Source: Stentor coeruleus (Eukaryota > Ciliophora > Heterotrichea > Heterotrichida > Stentoridae). Taken from it: a stretch of DNA of 54,093 nt. Position 1 is the first letter of the stretch. Each line of letters starts with the position of its first letter. The position numbers and the translations under genes were made by a program. The stretch spans positions 1-54,093 of the forward strand of contig MPUH01000441.1 in assembly GCA_001970955.1 (NCBI GenBank). The letters run 5' to 3'. Of this stretch, positions 37,794 to 48,010 are shown one piece after another. The notes under the pieces were generated by a model, which was not told the origin of the DNA, ran no database searches, and saw only the letters and a program-made list of their open reading frames with translations.

Positions 37794-38480
37794 TTATTTC
37801 TTGATTTTCCTTCTAAGTTTTTCCATAAACAACCCATTCTGATTGTTTTGAAGTTTTTTAAACGACGATATACACTGTTTAATCGTCGACTTAGGGTTTT
37901 CAAACCTCCCAATAAGCCTCTCCACACTTTCTTGCAGCATTTTCCCTTTTTCCATATTATTCCTACTCATTTTTGCACTAATAATATGTTTCTCAATCAA
38001 AACATTCTTATTTGAATTGAACTTCTTCAAAAACTCCGAAAAACTTTTATTCTGACTAGGTTTAATTTCAATATTTTCCGAATATTCTGCATATTTTTCA
38101 TCATTCACAATTGTATTACGTCCTTTAAGGTCTGAGTTCCCAGCTCTTGAGCTACAAAGTCTTGAGTTCGACATTTTCACGCATTCTTTTATAAGATTTC
38201 TTCCTGATGCCGTTATATTAGTAATATTAGGTGTTTGAGAACGAGAAATTGGTATTTTTGGTATTAAAGGTAGTTCTTTTTTCTTAAGAATCTTGTATTT
38301 TTCCATAGTATTTTGCATGGCAACAAGATCTTTAGAGATTTTTAAAATGTTTTCAGTAGTATCTGGGGTAGTTTTTTTCTTGAATACTTGCGACTTGAAC
38401 TTTTCTAAACTCACACTTAGATATAAAGTGCTTGATAACGCTTTATGTAAATCTTTTATAAGGTTGATATTATCTATCAT
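37794..38480 (-). CDS. Unknown basic protein
   Basis: A 228-residue basic protein, rich in Lys, Ser and Asn. No domain recognised. Residues 1-75 are helical (LIKDLHKALSSTLYLSVSLEKF), the middle has Ser/Thr clusters (SRSQTPNITNITASGRNL) that could be phosphorylated, and the end is strongly basic (MEKLRRKIKK). There is no membrane segment or signal peptide. Its ATG lies only 47 bases after the stop of the second ATPase-cyclase gene on the same strand, the tightest spacing in this window, so its promoter must overlap the end of that gene or share its transcript. ATG start, TAA stop, no stop-containing intron. Likely a real gene by codon use and position. Confidence 0.65.
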   Translation of the reverse strand: MIDNINLIKDLHKALSSTLYLSVSLEKFKSQVFKKKTTPDTTENILKISKDLVAMQNTMEKYKILKKKELPLIPKIPISRSQTPNITNITASGRNLIKECVKMSNSRLCSSRAGNSDLKGRNTIVNDEKYAEYSENIEIKPSQNKSFSEFLKKFNSNKNVLIEKHIISAKMSRNNMEKGKMLQESVERLIGRFENPKSTIKQCISSFKKLQNNQNGLFMEKLRRKIKK

Positions 38481-38527
38481 GATTTTATATATAAATATCT
38501 ATGAACAATTATGTTAAATTCTAATTA

Positions 38528-41500
38528 CTAAGAATCAAGTACTTCAGATAGATCAGTTAACAAGTACATTTTTACTATTTTATTCAGTACAGGTATCGCT
38601 ATTTCTTTAGTCTGAGTAAATTTATATCTTTCTGAGTTATAGTCTTCTAAAAGGACTTTTGTCATTTCACTCACAACAATTTTCCCAGGTTCGCCATTGC
38701 TTTCCATTTTATTGGCTATAAGTACATCAGCTCCATATATATCATATCTTACTATATTTGTCCCTGTTATCCCTCCAATAACTTCTCCAGTATGTATTCC
38801 TATTCTCATACTTAATTCACAATTGCAAAGCTGATTTGTTTCTTCAATCACGTTTATAAGAGAATTAGCAAATAATACAACGTTTTCTGCTTCTTTGGCT
38901 GGGTTTCTTTTGTGATCAGTTTTATAGCCCATGACCACGTAACAGTCACCTATTGTGTGAACTTTGTAGACATCGTACATTAGACAGAGTTTATCGAATC
39001 TTGTGAAGAGCTGGGAAAGCATACCAACTACTTCTTTTGAAGTTTTAGTGGATGACCATGCTGTGAAACCAACGATATCTGCGTACATAAGAGTTACATA
39101 ACTAAGTCTATCAGTAACCGGGTTTTCTTCCTGAAGATTTTTCAGTACATGTTGCGGCATCATCTGCGTAAGTAGCTCATCCGTTTTTTCCACATCAATA
39201 ACCGCAGCTTGTTTAATAATACTATTAATCCTCATCCTAGATTCTTGTGTATACTTAGAAATCAACACAACCAAAACAAAAAGTCCTGAAAACAAAAAAT
39301 TTCCATAATTCGGTTCATGCAATGCTAAAACTAACACCCACAACACCCCAATAATAAAATTAGGCAATAACATTTTCCCAAAAAACATTCCCGAACAATA
39401 ATTCACTAACAAAAACCTAAAATCAAAAAACAATAAAAAACAATTGACAAAAGGCTTATCAAAAAACGCACTTACAAAAAAACCAACAAAATCCAAGCCG
39501 AAAATCCCAACAAGTCCATAAGCAAATATTTTCCTTTGATAATATTTTTTAAGTTTAAAAAACATAAAAACCATTAAAATTTCTTCAATAGCCACAACAA
39601 TAAAATTCGAAGGGTATGTATATCCTTTATTAAAAATCATCAAAAATATTTCAAGTAGCAAAAGTAACCCATTAACAACAATATTAATTAGAATCCCATA
39701 ATATTGTATATAATAATAATCTTCAAGGAAAACTAATCTGAAATCAAGTTCAACAGAATTTTCTTTTTCATAAAAAGTTATAATCCTACTAACATATTTC
39801 GAGTCTGATTTTTCAATCAATTCTTCAGGATCTTCAACTTCTAATCGATTAAGTATAGTAGGTGTACCTAAAGAACCTGGAGATTCCATTATTTTAACCC
39901 CAGAACTAGCTTTATAACTTGAATTCAATATAAGACTTTTGTTATGTCCAAGACTATTACCATTAAGCCCTATTTCAATAGATTCAATAATAGTTTGTTT
40001 AGGGACATCAACAACTTTTGTTTCCATTTTCCCTTTGCCTTTAACATCAGGACAACGATCTGAGAAAGTTAATCCACTTTTATCCCCTAATAAATCATAA
40101 GTAGCCATTGATATTTGTATAGAATTTGATTCTGTTAAAGTTGATGACATACGACTTGCTGTATTTACCGTATCACCTACTAATGAAAATTGAGGTTTAT
40201 GGAAACCTACAACACCTGCTGTTACTGGACCACTGTTTATTCCAACTTTAAACATAACAGGGCTACCATTTTTTAGCACAATTTTACTTATTTCTCTTAA
40301 GACTGCAAGACCCATTTCAACTGCTCTTCTTGCATGTGGTACTCTAGATAAAGATGGATCAAGGCCTATTTCACTATCTTTTAAACCTGCACAAGCAAGA
40401 TAGGTTTTACCAACAGTTTCGATTTTTGTAACTCCGATTAACTCGCATATTTTATCGAGTTTACTGAAAATTTCATCGAGGAATGAGGTTAGTTCTTGAG
40501 GTGGGTATAAGGTTACTATATCATCAAAATTACACATGTCACAGAAAATTACACTTACTGTACCTTTGTCTTCGGCTATGTATCTAACACCCTCTTTAAC
40601 TCTTTTTCGGACAAACTGAGGGAGGAGGAGGCTGAGAATGTTTTTTGTCCTGAGAACTTCGAATTCTACTTTTTGTAAGTATATGAATTCCTTTCTTTTG
40701 TTTACATCGTTGATATATGTGATAAGAAAAGCCAAAAAGCATATCCCAAGCATCAAAACCACTGAATGTAAAGACAAGTAAATCATATTTTCCCAATCTA
40801 ATAATAGCCTCGTCTCTACAAAAACTATTACAATCGACACAATATACGTGGACACCAAAAACCCAACCGCATTCCTACTTCTAAAATTAACACAAAAAGT
40901 AAAAAAAATTGCTATAACCGGATACCTCCCAATAGTAAAATCTACAAAACTCGTCTGTGTTACCGAAAAAATTATCGTCACAATAAAATGAGCTATAAAA
41001 AAATACTCCCACATAAGTTTTTTATACAGTAAAAATAAACATTCTATAGTCAAAAGTACTGGAGCTATAATAGTTTTATGATCAGGTCTATATTTATCAA
41101 AAGCTTTTGAATATTTTAATATGAAAATTATCCAGGAAACTAAAAATAAAAATATTACACCCTTTCGAATATGAGGTTTATTTTCTTGAGATATTAAGGA
41201 TTGATAATGTTTTTCTTTGATATTTGATAAGAACTTTGTGGAATATTTATCTAATTGGAGCTCATTTGATATTTCGTCTTCGTTCCATTCTTGGGTATCT
41301 TTGAAAACACTGTAGAGATGGTCTTTGTATTGCTCTAGTCGGGATTTTGTTGGGATACTATTGATTCTTTGTAAAGTGTACACACAAAACATACATGCAG
41401 AAAATACCACTAAAGGCACAATGCAGATTATAAACCACACATTCCCAGAACCTATTAACAAACTATAATCCATCATCCCATCCCCAAGATTCCCATTACA

Positions 41501-44500
41501 AGCCAATCCTACAACAAACAAAATCATAAGTACAAACAAAAAATACGCCGTCACATTAAACTTGATATAATACAAATTATCGCTCATAATCCTACTATTA
41601 AAAGCAATCGATATCAGAATAAACCCCACAATCCCTTTAGTACCAAGATCTTCAGTAAACCCATTCCTATTAACCACATTATTAATTCCATAAACACAAG
41701 CTACATATATAAAAATCCCATGTAATCCTCCAGAAACATAACTCATAACAATTTTCATAATATGTAAATTTGGGCTTATATACCTTTCTGGATATTCTTC
41801 CTTATCACTAATAAAAGTTTTCGAGTCAAAAGTTCCTTCATTATTAGTAGCTTGTATCAAAATACTATCATCTTTATATAAAACTCCAACATAAACCAAT
41901 GGGATTAAAGTGATAAAAAGTTCATAAACAACATAAAGGTCATAATGAAAAAAAGGGGTTCCTGAGAAATAAGTTTGAATTTGGAAAAGGAACATAAAAG
42001 TACTTAAAAGCATTTCTCTATATATAGATAATAAGACTAGTCTAGAAATACGTACTTGAGTATAATGGCCTATATTGAGTATAAGTAAAGATAGATCAGC
42101 AAATTTTTCAATACGAGCATCTGGAGCATATTCAAATTCAGTATTTGGAGGTGCAACTGTTATGCTTATATCAGCTTCACCAAGCATTCCTGAGTTTGTG
42201 TTTCCATCACCAATAGCCATTATTGTTGGTTCAAAAGAAAAATTTCGCTTTAAAAGCTTGACGATTTTGATTTTTTGGTCTGGACTCATTGAGTAAAAAA
42301 ACACGGATTTCGCTGTAAAAAGCAAAGAAACGAATTTACGCCGGTGGTGTGAAGAAGATAAAGCGTATTCGAAACCTTGGGAATCGATTGAAAGGATAAA
42401 GTTTAGTGAGCAGGGGTCATAAGATTTTATATCATCTATTTTGTCATCAGAAAGATTTGATAAATTAGAAAGCACAGGGTGGACTGAGTTTCTTTTTTTA
42501 TTATGTCCCTTAATACGTGTATTACCTTTTATTACTTTATTTTCATTCTTATTTTTATCCAAACCCATATCGTTTTTCATCTTTGAAAAAGCTTCAGAAA
42601 TCTGTAAACTGCTTCCTTTATCACTAATCGCAACTTCTTGATGAAAAATCTCAGTACTTTCAGCTATATTTAACATTTGCAAACAATCTACAGGTGAAAA
42701 ACACCCAGATACTCTTACAACATAACAATCTTTTGTATACATTCCTGTAGCCAAACCTGTAAGTAATGTACTTTCTTCTGAATCCCCAGTTATAATCCAA
42801 GTTTTTATCCCAGCTTGGTTTAATTGCATTACACAGTTTTTCGTACCTTTTTTTATTGGGTTTTCAATACCGATTATCCCAAGATATTTTAAACCTTTTT
42901 CATGTTTTTCAAAAACACTAGCAAGACGACCTTCGATATTTACTGGAGAAAGTTTTGCGATTTTATAATCAAAAAGGAATTCTTTAGTGTTTTTTTCAGG
43001 GAAAATTTTATAGCCACAGACGATTTTTCTAAGATTCTCAAGATATGGAGATTTAAGAGCTTCTTCAAAAGATGAGTCATCATTATCATCAAAAAGGTTT
43101 TGTAAAGAGTCTAGGCTACCTTTGACTATAAGGATTGCCTCATTTGAGTCTTTGTTTTTTATAAGGATTTTATTGAATTTTTGCTCAGAATAGAATCCAT
43201 AACTACATAAAATGTCGTATTTTTGTTCAGTTTCTCCATGTTTTAATATTGATAATGAACTTGCTCTTTGGAATAGTGATACTCCTAATTCTTCTACAAG
43301 GGCGATCATAACTTTTTCATCGGCACTTATATTTTTCATGTTTTGATTAGGAAAATAATGATTACAAATACCTAAACAAAGGACAAAATACCATAATTCT
43401 GGTCTTAATGATTCATCTCTAAGTTCGCTAGCTAATACATCAAAACTACTATAATCGTATCCTATTTTTAAGGTTGAATCATCGAAATTTAAAGGAATTT
43501 CACTACATTTAAAACGATTTGATAGTTTTTTGTAGTCATCATTATCATCATCAATTTCTCTGTAAACTTCTGTTCCAATGATGCAAGTTTGCACTTTTAA
43601 ATAATCTTCTGTGAGTGTTCCTGTTTTACCTAACAGTACATACTCAATTTTCCCCAAGTTTTCAAATATTTTTGAACTTTCAATTTTAATATTCGGATAT
43701 CTAGCATTAATTAGCAACATCTGCAAAACCTTTGAAATCTTCATCGCTAAATACAAAGACACAGGGACAAAGTTATTAAACAAAATCAAAAGACTAACAA
43801 AATCAAAATCCCAATCCTCATCAATTCCTTCAATCTTCCTATAATAACTTAACCCAAAACTCAAAAGCGTATAAAACAATAGCAAACAAAAATTGATAAC
43901 CATAATTGAATTTACAAACATATGAAATTTCGATATTTTGATTATTGGAGGTTTTTTCGAATTTAGCCATATTTTAGTTTCCATTCCTGTATATACAGCT
44001 AAACCTATAATCCAATTGCATCCAATAAGTTGTGTACCTCTTATGACTAAATTTTCAATTGCAACTTTGCTAACTTTTGGGTTGCCTTTCATTTTGATTT
44101 TGCCTGAAAATTGTTTAAATGAGCTATTTGGTTGGGTAATTCGAATATTTTCTATATGTTTTAATAGATTACCAACTTCGTAACCGTCTGTGGTTATAAA
44201 TGCTTGTGTTTCTTTCACTGGTTTTTTTTTTATAAGGTCTTTACCTCCTACTACTGAGGTCATATCAACAAAACATTCAGATTCTGTGTTGTCTACAGCT
44301 AATAAAAGGACATCTGCTGGAGCATATTCCTGATTTTCTATAAGTATAATATCCCCAACATGTACATCCTTAGATTTTTTTTTTATAAACTCTGCAGACC
44401 CAAGTACTTTAACTATTACATTATTTTTCACACAATCAAGTTTATATCTTTTGTATGTACGGGCAATGTTTTCTATAAGCGCATAGACTATTAAAATAAG

Positions 44501-44764
44501 CATTGGAAACAGTGTACTCCACTTTAAACTTGTATAGTTACAGTATGATGAAAACTCAAGACCAATTATGACAAGAAACCAAAGGTAAGAAATATTTTGG
44601 AATTCTTGGAATAATGTTTTTGGGATTATAGAGAGAATTGTGTAATGATATGAAATCACACAATTGTCTTTGTATTCACTTGATATGTTGTACTGGAAAT
44701 CTATTCGTCGGTATAAAGATTCCTTCTCTGATTTTCTTCCATGACTTTTCCTGTTCATGCTCAT
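38528..44764 (-). CDS. P4-ATPase/guanylyl cyclase fusion, ATPase half inactive (copy 2)
   Basis: A 2078-residue paralogue of the gene at 7537-13827 with the same architecture. The ATPase half has lost its chemistry: DKTGT reads LGKTGTLTE with Gly (GGT) at residue 379 for the phosphorylated Asp; the DGET loop reads VVGGKDL (about 170), losing the dephosphorylating Glu; GDGxND reads GDGNTNSGM (about 850), losing Asp. TGDSEES (658) is retained. The membrane PIS motif survives as PVS. The cyclase half looks fully competent. Domain A (about 1395-1540) has KIETVGKT with the guanine-selecting Glu and GDTVNTASRM with Asn and Arg; domain B (about 1885-2035) has both metal Asp (YADIVGFTAWSS, TIGDCYVVMG). 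It probably makes cGMP, with the pseudo-ATPase as a scaffold or sensor (inference). ATG start 44764, TAG stop. Confidence 0.93.
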   Translation of the reverse strand: MSMNRKSHGRKSEKESLYRRIDFQYNISSEYKDNCVISYHYTILSIIPKTLFQEFQNISYLWFLVIIGLEFSSYCNYTSLKWSTLFPMLILIVYALIENIARTYKRYKLDCVKNNVIVKVLGSAEFIKKKSKDVHVGDIILIENQEYAPADVLLLAVDNTESECFVDMTSVVGGKDLIKKKPVKETQAFITTDGYEVGNLLKHIENIRITQPNSSFKQFSGKIKMKGNPKVSKVAIENLVIRGTQLIGCNWIIGLAVYTGMETKIWLNSKKPPIIKISKFHMFVNSIMVINFCLLLFYTLLSFGLSYYRKIEGIDEDWDFDFVSLLILFNNFVPVSLYLAMKISKVLQMLLINARYPNIKIESSKIFENLGKIEYVLLGKTGTLTEDYLKVQTCIIGTEVYREIDDDNDDYKKLSNRFKCSEIPLNFDDSTLKIGYDYSSFDVLASELRDESLRPELWYFVLCLGICNHYFPNQNMKNISADEKVMIALVEELGVSLFQRASSLSILKHGETEQKYDILCSYGFYSEQKFNKILIKNKDSNEAILIVKGSLDSLQNLFDDNDDSSFEEALKSPYLENLRKIVCGYKIFPEKNTKEFLFDYKIAKLSPVNIEGRLASVFEKHEKGLKYLGIIGIENPIKKGTKNCVMQLNQAGIKTWIITGDSEESTLLTGLATGMYTKDCYVVRVSGCFSPVDCLQMLNIAESTEIFHQEVAISDKGSSLQISEAFSKMKNDMGLDKNKNENKVIKGNTRIKGHNKKRNSVHPVLSNLSNLSDDKIDDIKSYDPCSLNFILSIDSQGFEYALSSSHHRRKFVSLLFTAKSVFFYSMSPDQKIKIVKLLKRNFSFEPTIMAIGDGNTNSGMLGEADISITVAPPNTEFEYAPDARIEKFADLSLLILNIGHYTQVRISRLVLLSIYREMLLSTFMFLFQIQTYFSGTPFFHYDLYVVYELFITLIPLVYVGVLYKDDSILIQATNNEGTFDSKTFISDKEEYPERYISPNLHIMKIVMSYVSGGLHGIFIYVACVYGINNVVNRNGFTEDLGTKGIVGFILISIAFNSRIMSDNLYYIKFNVTAYFLFVLMILFVVGLACNGNLGDGMMDYSLLIGSGNVWFIICIVPLVVFSACMFCVYTLQRINSIPTKSRLEQYKDHLYSVFKDTQEWNEDEISNELQLDKYSTKFLSNIKEKHYQSLISQENKPHIRKGVIFLFLVSWIIFILKYSKAFDKYRPDHKTIIAPVLLTIECLFLLYKKLMWEYFFIAHFIVTIIFSVTQTSFVDFTIGRYPVIAIFFTFCVNFRSRNAVGFLVSTYIVSIVIVFVETRLLLDWENMIYLSLHSVVLMLGICFLAFLITYINDVNKRKEFIYLQKVEFEVLRTKNILSLLLPQFVRKRVKEGVRYIAEDKGTVSVIFCDMCNFDDIVTLYPPQELTSFLDEIFSKLDKICELIGVTKIETVGKTYLACAGLKDSEIGLDPSLSRVPHARRAVEMGLAVLREISKIVLKNGSPVMFKVGINSGPVTAGVVGFHKPQFSLVGDTVNTASRMSSTLTESNSIQISMATYDLLGDKSGLTFSDRCPDVKGKGKMETKVVDVPKQTIIESIEIGLNGNSLGHNKSLILNSSYKASSGVKIMESPGSLGTPTILNRLEVEDPEELIEKSDSKYVSRIITFYEKENSVELDFRLVFLEDYYYIQYYGILINIVVNGLLLLLEIFLMIFNKGYTYPSNFIVVAIEEILMVFMFFKLKKYYQRKIFAYGLVGIFGLDFVGFFVSAFFDKPFVNCFLLFFDFRFLLVNYCSGMFFGKMLLPNFIIGVLWVLVLALHEPNYGNFLFSGLFVLVVLISKYTQESRMRINSIIKQAAVIDVEKTDELLTQMMPQHVLKNLQEENPVTDRLSYVTLMYADIVGFTAWSSTKTSKEVVGMLSQLFTRFDKLCLMYDVYKVHTIGDCYVVMGYKTDHKRNPAKEAENVVLFANSLINVIEETNQLCNCELSMRIGIHTGEVIGGITGTNIVRYDIYGADVLIANKMESNGEPGKIVVSEMTKVLLEDYNSERYKFTQTKEIAIPVLNKIVKMYLLTDLSEVLDS

Positions 44765-45958
44765 TTTTTTATTATAACAATCAACGAAGATTTGGTTTAA
44801 TTTGGGATTTTTTTGTACTTGGGGGTAATTTTTTATCTGGGAATTAGATTTTCTTGAAGAGGATTTTGTTTTGAAGTTTGGTTTTGATTAGACGATTAGG
44901 ATTTGATTTTGAAAATAATTTCCGAGGTTTGAGAAATTTTTGGTTTGATGGAGTATTGGAAATTTAAACTGTATACCTTCTTAAGCAATATCATTATTTA
45001 TATCAAAAACTACCTAAATCTATTTGATATATTTTGATATCGATACTGTCTGACTTCAAAAACAAAGAAAATGTAAAGCTTATTTAAAAAACCTATTTTA
45101 AAATCAGTATTTAATATAAAATACAATATTTCAAAGATAATTTATGTTTAAATTGCAAAACATTTTACTTATTATAGTATTAAATATCAATAATTGCATT
45201 TAATGAAAATCGTCATATGTATAATCTCGAGTCTTTATATAGGAGTTTTTTATCACATTTAAAAAAAAGATTGAGGGAAGTTATTGATTAGGATTAGTTA
45301 TGAACATTATTTATTGAGTTTATATAAAACAAAGACTTTATTGACCCATTCTTATATGGAAAGAAATTTAGATATGAGAATAATAGGGAAATATATTTAG
45401 AATGAATATGATGATTAAGTTTAAATAGTATATAATATTATTGAAGAGAATACTTTCTATTTAATTAATACTTGTATTTAAACTTTTTAGATAATACCTG
45501 AATATTTCATAAATGAATATTTATAATATAGGATTGATCCTGAAATCATAATTTTGTTAGGAATTATATAGAGGTAGTAGTTATACATGAAAAATTTTCA
45601 TTATATAAAAAATATATTTCTTATATCAATTCTTAACACATATAATATATGAACAAAAAATGATAAACCACACAAAAATCTAATATCCTAAAGAAAATAT
45701 AGCCAAAATAGCATTAAATAATTAATCAAAACCCAATCCACGAAATAAATCCTCAATATTCTCATGACATATAAATATTTTCATGGCAAATAAATATTTT
45801 CATCCTAAAAAATATCTCTAACAACAAAATCTTATCAAAACCAAAAAAATTATCTAAAATCCTAAAAACTACCCTATCTTTAGCACCCTAACAAAACTTT
45901 TAACTCTAAAAACCTTTAATTTCATACAATGCACTTTAATTATCTTATTAAACCCTTT
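44765..45958. other. Intergenic, no gene seen
   Basis: G-rich, C-poor to about 44960, then very AT-rich; C-rich, G-poor from about 45650. A 19-bp near-duplicate (tcatgacatataaatattt / tcatggcaaataaatattt) is at 45762-45799. No frame or RNA recognised. Confidence 0.6.
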
Positions 45959-46330
45959 CTATTTAACCATACTTGCCGACAATCTTCTAAAAGGAGTTAC
46001 AATCCTAGGCCGATTCCTATAATTTTTTTGCAAATCCGATTTGAAAATCCTTCTTTTATATACAATTTTAGTAGTCTCTGGGAAAACATAAGTATTTTGA
46101 CTGTCTAAATGCAAGTTTTCATTACTAGAATCTGAATCATACTGTGGCATTTGAATAAGAACCTTCAACATTTTTTTCTCAACAAACTTTTCACGAGATT
46201 TTATAGGAGATGGAGATATTTTGGTTATAAGCTTAACCCTTTCAGCACGGGAAGAGTAGAGAAATTTTGTTTGTTCGAATTTTGTTGGCATTTTATGTGA
46301 ACGTTTGCTGCTATAGAATTTAGAAAACAT
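45959..46330 (-). CDS. Unknown small basic protein
   Basis: A 123-residue, strongly basic protein (N-terminus FYSSKRSHKMPTKF, C-terminus RPRIVTPFRRLSASMVK). A short acidic patch, YDSDSSNENLHLD, lies at about 64-76. No domain, membrane segment or signal peptide recognised. ATG at 46330, TAG stop, no intron. The flanks show the typical pattern: C-rich 3' side and G-rich 5' side on the plus strand (46381-46440: 20 G, 1 C), which supports transcription from the minus strand. Its function cannot be told. Confidence 0.6.
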   Translation of the reverse strand: MFSKFYSSKRSHKMPTKFEQTKFLYSSRAERVKLITKISPSPIKSREKFVEKKMLKVLIQMPQYDSDSSNENLHLDSQNTYVFPETTKIVYKRRIFKSDLQKNYRNRPRIVTPFRRLSASMVK

Positions 46331-46975
46331 TAGAAAATATTACCGATGATAAAGATATTAGGATTTTTATTGGAGGTAGAGATGAGGATGAGAGAAGAAA
46401 ATAAAGGTAAAAGAGAGGAAGATTAGGCTTTTAAAGGGAATTAGGGGTTTTGATAAGAAGATAATGGATGAGGTATGAGAAATTATGGGGTTTTTTTGGT
46501 TTGGGTTTAGGTTTGAAAGATAATTGTAGATTTGTAATGATTTTTTGTTAGGAAAGTGGAAGGAAGGAAGAAGTTTGGGTTTTGAGTTTTGAGTTTTGAG
46601 AAGGATTGCTGTAGGGATAAGCGATTTATTAGGGTTTATACTTTTTATCATATATGGAAAATGATGTATTAGTGAAGTGGTTTGATGAAATGAGTCGATA
46701 TTTGAAGATGCGAAATAAATGTTATGATCAAGATTATAATTTCTAAAACTTTAAATACTAAAATACATTTTTTTAACTCATCTAACACATCCAAAATTTT
46801 CTCCTTCATCTTAACCTAAACATCATAGGATACAATTTACTTATCCCAGAAAAAAAAAATATTTCATTAACAAAAATATTAACTCGTCACCAAATGCATA
46901 AAAAATTACCTCTAAACACAAAATAAAAATCCTGTCAAACTTTTACATAAAAATATTAAATTAACGAATTTATCT
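46331..46975. other. Intergenic, no gene seen
   Basis: G-rich, C-poor to about 46640, C-rich from about 46740. The minus-strand frame at 46367-46651 is low-complexity Ser/Leu/Pro/Phe produced by that skew and is not taken as a gene. Confidence 0.6.
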
Positions 46976-47626
46976 CTAAGTGCTAATTCTCTGAAATTTT
47001 TTAAGTTTCATAGAATTTACATGAATTGACTTGTTATTAGAATAAAGGACAACATCTTGATCCTCTTTACTCATACTTCCCATCAAAATTTCCATTTCCT
47101 TACAGAATTCTTTGAAGTTAACAACAAGTTTTTTACTCATAATCCTTATAAGTAAAGGGGAAATCACTTTAAAAACAGGTAACTCAAGGTCTACTTCTGC
47201 AATTGTCCCAAATGATATTTTCCCATCTCTTCCAGGTCTTAGGAAGTTGAATATCATTGTAAACCTCTCAAATTTCTTTTGTTGTAAAAAAATATCAGAT
47301 TGTTTTCCTAGCATTAACGCATGGGATTTTTTACAGTTCGTGATTTTTTTCTGAGAAAAATCGCGTGTTCGACAAGGAGTTCCTGGAGTTTTTGATCTTC
47401 CAGATTGTATTGAAGCTTGAAAAGCTTGGAAGTCTCTTTCAACTATTTCATCGATTTGTTTTTCTATTAGTATTTCTAGTTGGTCTTGTCTTTCTTTGCT
47501 TAGGTTATGTTTTTTACAGAAACTTTGTGCTAGATCGTTTGGTTCATCTCTTGCATGGATTGATATTGTGTCGAAATATCCTTCGCCAAGAGTCACTTTG
47601 AGGATAAGAATTTCTTTTTGAGCCAA
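46976..47626 (-). CDS. Unknown protein with a ubiquitin-like-looking N-terminal domain
   Basis: A 216-residue protein. Residues 6-58 (LILKVTLGEGYFDTISIHARDE, then DLAQSFCKKHNLSKERQDQLEILIEKQIDEIV) look like a small beta-grasp domain: two strands, a helix in which 'A-x-x-F-C-x-x-H-x-L' recurs, and a terminal helix. I have seen similar blocks at the start of other protist proteins, but cannot name the family with confidence. Residues 75-95 are Arg/Ser/Thr/Pro-rich. The C-terminal part (about 115-200) has an EF-hand-like pattern, FNFLRPGRDGKISFGTI, with few acidic ligands, and FKEFCKEMEILMG. A calcium or protein-binding role is possible, unproven. ATG start, TAG stop, no intron. Confidence 0.65.
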   Translation of the reverse strand: MAQKEILILKVTLGEGYFDTISIHARDEPNDLAQSFCKKHNLSKERQDQLEILIEKQIDEIVERDFQAFQASIQSGRSKTPGTPCRTRDFSQKKITNCKKSHALMLGKQSDIFLQQKKFERFTMIFNFLRPGRDGKISFGTIAEVDLELPVFKVISPLLIRIMSKKLVVNFKEFCKEMEILMGSMSKEDQDVVLYSNNKSIHVNSMKLKKFQRIST

Positions 47627-48010
47627 TTTATTAATATTGTATTTAGAGTTTATAAGCTGGAATAGGGGAGGATTAGAAAGTTAGAGGCAGATTGAAAAGA
47701 GGCCGGTTGGAAACTCCCTTGCTGGGTAATAGAAATCAGCCTGAACTCTAACCTGATTTGCTTTTATTTCTAATACTCACACAAATACCAAAAATCATGT
47801 AAAAAAGCAGATAATCACATTTTAATCAAAAAAACTTAAAAATTCGATTAAAAGCCTAGCCTTTCATGAATTACCAACCCAAATCAATTATCTCTCATTA
47901 TTCCATCATTATATTTAGCATAAACTATCACATCTTTTTCTCCAAAAGCCTAAACTCCTCAAAAAAAATAATTTCATCACAAAAACTCCTATCACTCAAT
48001 GAATTACAAG
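47627..48010. other. Spacer with a GC-richer foldable segment
   Basis: This separates two minus-strand genes. Bases 47680-47752 are GC-richer than the rest and closed by a perfect 7-bp inverted repeat (gttagag at 47680-47686, ctctaac at 47746-47752), with an inner gctg/cagc pair (47721-47724, 47737-47740). The span is 73 nt, but no tRNA D- or T-arm is present on either strand. 47830-48010 is C-rich and G-poor. I see no reading frame. Confidence 0.5.

Noticed and set aside
46367..46651. Minus-strand frame of 94 residues
   Set aside because: Entirely within the G-rich flank upstream of the gene at 46330; composition (Pro, Ser, Phe, Leu) follows from the skew.
47680..47752. tRNA gene
   Set aside because: Length and a 7-bp terminal stem fit, but there is no D-arm GG, no anticodon stem and no TTC-type T-loop on either strand.
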